Assembly (NCBI GenBank): GCA_002429165.1
Contig: DIYV01000040.1
Span: forward strand, 1 to 8,330
Direction of reading: 5' to 3'
Length of the DNA: 8,330 nt
Source of the DNA: Gallionella sp. UBA6045
GTDB lineage: Bacteria > Pseudomonadota > Gammaproteobacteria > Burkholderiales > Gallionellaceae
In this document: positions 7,125-8,330 of the stretch, in pieces
Position numbering within the stretch: the stretch's first letter is position 1
How the letters are laid out: each line of letters begins with the position of its first letter
Made by a program: the position numbers and the translations under genes
The notes under the pieces: generated by a model
What the model saw: the letters and a program-made list of their open reading frames with translations, nothing else
Told to the model about the DNA's origin: nothing
The model's database searches: none

Positions 7125-8112
7125 CGCAACGATCATCGCCTCGCAAGCGGTGATCACGGGCGCTTTTTCGCTGACACGGCAGGCAATGCAACTCGGCATG
7201 TTTCCGCAGCTCACTGTCAAACAGACGTCCGCCGATGCGCGCGGGCAAATTTATTTGCCTATTGTGAATTGGATATTGATGACAGCCGCCATCGGCTTGG
7301 TGCTTGCATTTCGTTCGTCGGACAATCTGGCGGGAGCCTACGGTGTGGCGGTCAACTCCACCATGGCAATTACGACCGTGCTGGCGTTCAACGTGGCGCG
7401 CGAGCGCGGTGACTGGAGCTTGCCTGCAGTGCTGGCCTTCCTGTTTGGATTCCTGGCTATCGACCTGGGATTCCTCGGGTCTAATCTTTTCAAGATAACC
7501 GATGGCGGGTGGTTGCCATTATTCATCGGTGTGCTGTTGTTCACCGTAATGACCACATGGCGCCGGGGCTCAGGCATATTGGCGGAACAGATTGCCAATG
7601 CCACGACGAATCTCGAGACCTTCATCGGGCGCGTGAAGGGCGAACAGTTACCGCGCATTCCCGGTACGGCAGTATTTATTACCGGCAGGCTGGAGCCGAC
7701 TCCGCCGTCGCTGCAGCAACTGGTACGACACACGGGCGTCCTGTACGAGCGCGTCATCCTCATGACGGTGGTCATCGAACCGATGCCTACCGTCAACCTG
7801 GACGAGCGCATAGAACTGGAGGCATTCGACGAAGGGTTTTATCGCATCATGCTGCACTATGGATTCATGCATACACCCAACATTCCTTCCGATCTGAGCG
7901 CATGCGCCGAGCTCGGGCTACATCTCGATCTGGATGAAATACACTACATTGTCGGCCACGTCGACCTGCTGGCCGGTCGCAAGCTGCATGGAATGGCCGT
8001 ATGGCGCGACAAGCTCTTTGTATTCCTGGCAAGAAACACGAAAGACGCTATCGCCGGTTATCATATCCCCGCCGCACAGACGATGACGGTAGGGTTGCAT
8101 GTTGGCATCTGA
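7123..8112 (+). pseudogene. kup: Potassium transporter Kup, C-terminal fragment
   Basis: Family similarity resumes at 7123 in the frame of the original start and runs 329 codons to TGA 8110-8112. The reading frame has ATIIASQAVITGAFSLTRQA, GQIYLPIVNW, NLAGAYGVAVNSTM, several hydrophobic membrane segments, GGWLPL and MTTWRRG. The cytoplasmic C-terminal domain follows, with PRIPGTAVFITG and YERVILMTV. Compared with E. coli Kup (622 residues, from memory), about 130 residues between QSHG and ATIIASQ, covering the central membrane helices, are missing: about 400 bp. The junction lies in GGCC (7122-7125), and the frame changes there. An ATG-like start exists only at ATC/GTG codons inside a membrane segment, so this is unlikely to be a separate gene. 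It is either decayed or an assembly artefact near the contig end. Confidence 0.87.
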
Positions 8113-8180
8113 CCGTCAGGTTAAGTGCCTCATCAGAAACTGATCTGTGGAAAGCTGAGCACGCATAAACTGAATAGACC

Positions 8181-8308
8181 CTACCTCGTCTCATCGAGGT
8201 AATTCGCCACCTTGATGAAGTCTGCCACCGCCAGATTCTCGGCGCGCAACTGGGCATCAATACCCAGATTTTCGAAATCCTGCCCGCTCAAATAACTCTT
8301 CAGCGTGT
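8181..8308 (-). CDS. rsmA: 16S rRNA dimethyladenosine transferase RsmA/KsgA, C-terminal end only
   Basis: The last 41 codons and a TAG stop (8181-8183) of a minus-strand gene are present; the rest lies beyond the contig end. The tail TLKSYLSGQDFENLGID (first 17 complete codons), then LRAENLAVADFIKVANYL, matches the C-terminal helical domain of RsmA, whose family pattern is 'TL(R/K)...L...LGID...RAE(N/T)LSVA.F..LAN'. RsmA dimethylates two adjacent adenosines near the 3' end of 16S rRNA during small-subunit maturation; the catalytic domain is not visible. The gene converges on kup, with 68 bases between the stops. The partial codon at 8307-8308 is still genomic; adapter begins at 8309. Confidence 0.85.
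8182..8201. other. Hairpin spanning the rsmA stop codon
   Basis: TACCTCG (8182-8188) and CGAGGTA (8195-8201) form a perfect 7-bp stem with a 6-base loop, overlapping the last codons and stop of rsmA. No T run follows on either strand, so it is not a standard terminator. The 8113-8180 spacer has only a weak ATCAG-AAA-CTGAT stem at 8132-8144. Confidence 0.4.
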
Positions 8309-8330
8309 CTGTCTCTTATACACATCTGAC
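8309..8330. other. Nextera (Tn5 mosaic end) sequencing adapter, not genomic
   Basis: The last 22 bases begin with CTGTCTCTTATACACATCT (8309-8327), the 19-base Tn5 mosaic end used in Nextera libraries. GAC follows, the continuation of one of the two Nextera read-through adapters. The rsmA reading frame loses family similarity exactly here. This is untrimmed adapter at a contig end. Confidence 0.97.

Noticed and set aside
8132..8144. ATCAG-AAA-CTGAT as a terminator between kup and rsmA
   Set aside because: It has only five base pairs, a three-base loop and no T run; too weak to call.

Overview
The window looks like an ordinary chromosomal housekeeping region of a betaproteobacterium. This is inferred from overall protein resemblance and from the mix of heme (C5 pathway), thiamine and cell-wall genes. 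A Nitrosomonadales/Gallionellaceae-like source is my best guess, at low certainty. No prophage, CRISPR array, tRNA, rRNA or transposase gene is visible. The sequence is the end of an assembled contig: its last 22 bases are Nextera (Tn5) sequencing adapter, not genomic DNA.

Layout. (1) 1-1085, plus strand: the C-terminal end of a class A penicillin-binding protein (PBP1A type), then a small nucleotidyltransferase-like protein of unknown function. (2) 1090-1166: a REPIN-like pair of inverted REP units between convergent genes. (3) 1254-2261, minus strand: hemB (porphobilinogen synthase, Mg-type metal site). (4) 2268-2521: a gene-free spacer with a strong plus-strand intrinsic terminator. Two hairpins and an anti-Shine-Dalgarno-like CU-rich stretch precede it, so it is a candidate small RNA gene. 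A long imperfect palindrome follows. (5) 2522-5900, minus strand: a tight cluster read in the order thiD, thiE, hemL, engB. (6) 5901-5998: a divergent promoter region with an inverted repeat. (7) 5999-6385, plus strand: gloA (glyoxalase I). (8) 6571-8112, plus strand: kup (potassium uptake), broken by an apparent one-base frameshift near the N-terminus and by an internal deletion of about 400 bp with a second frame change. (9) 8181-8308, minus strand: the C-terminal end of rsmA (ksgA), then adapter.

How the genes relate. HemL makes 5-aminolevulinate and HemB condenses two of them, so consecutive steps of heme synthesis lie on the same strand, separated by engB and the spacer. ThiD and ThiE supply and use HMP-pyrophosphate in thiamine synthesis and are translationally overlapped. 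EngB and RsmA both serve ribosome biogenesis.

I do not see a clear new multi-gene system. The items most worth checking are the candidate small RNA at 2321-2424, the doubly broken kup gene (real decay or assembly error, given the adapter at the contig end), and the REPIN.
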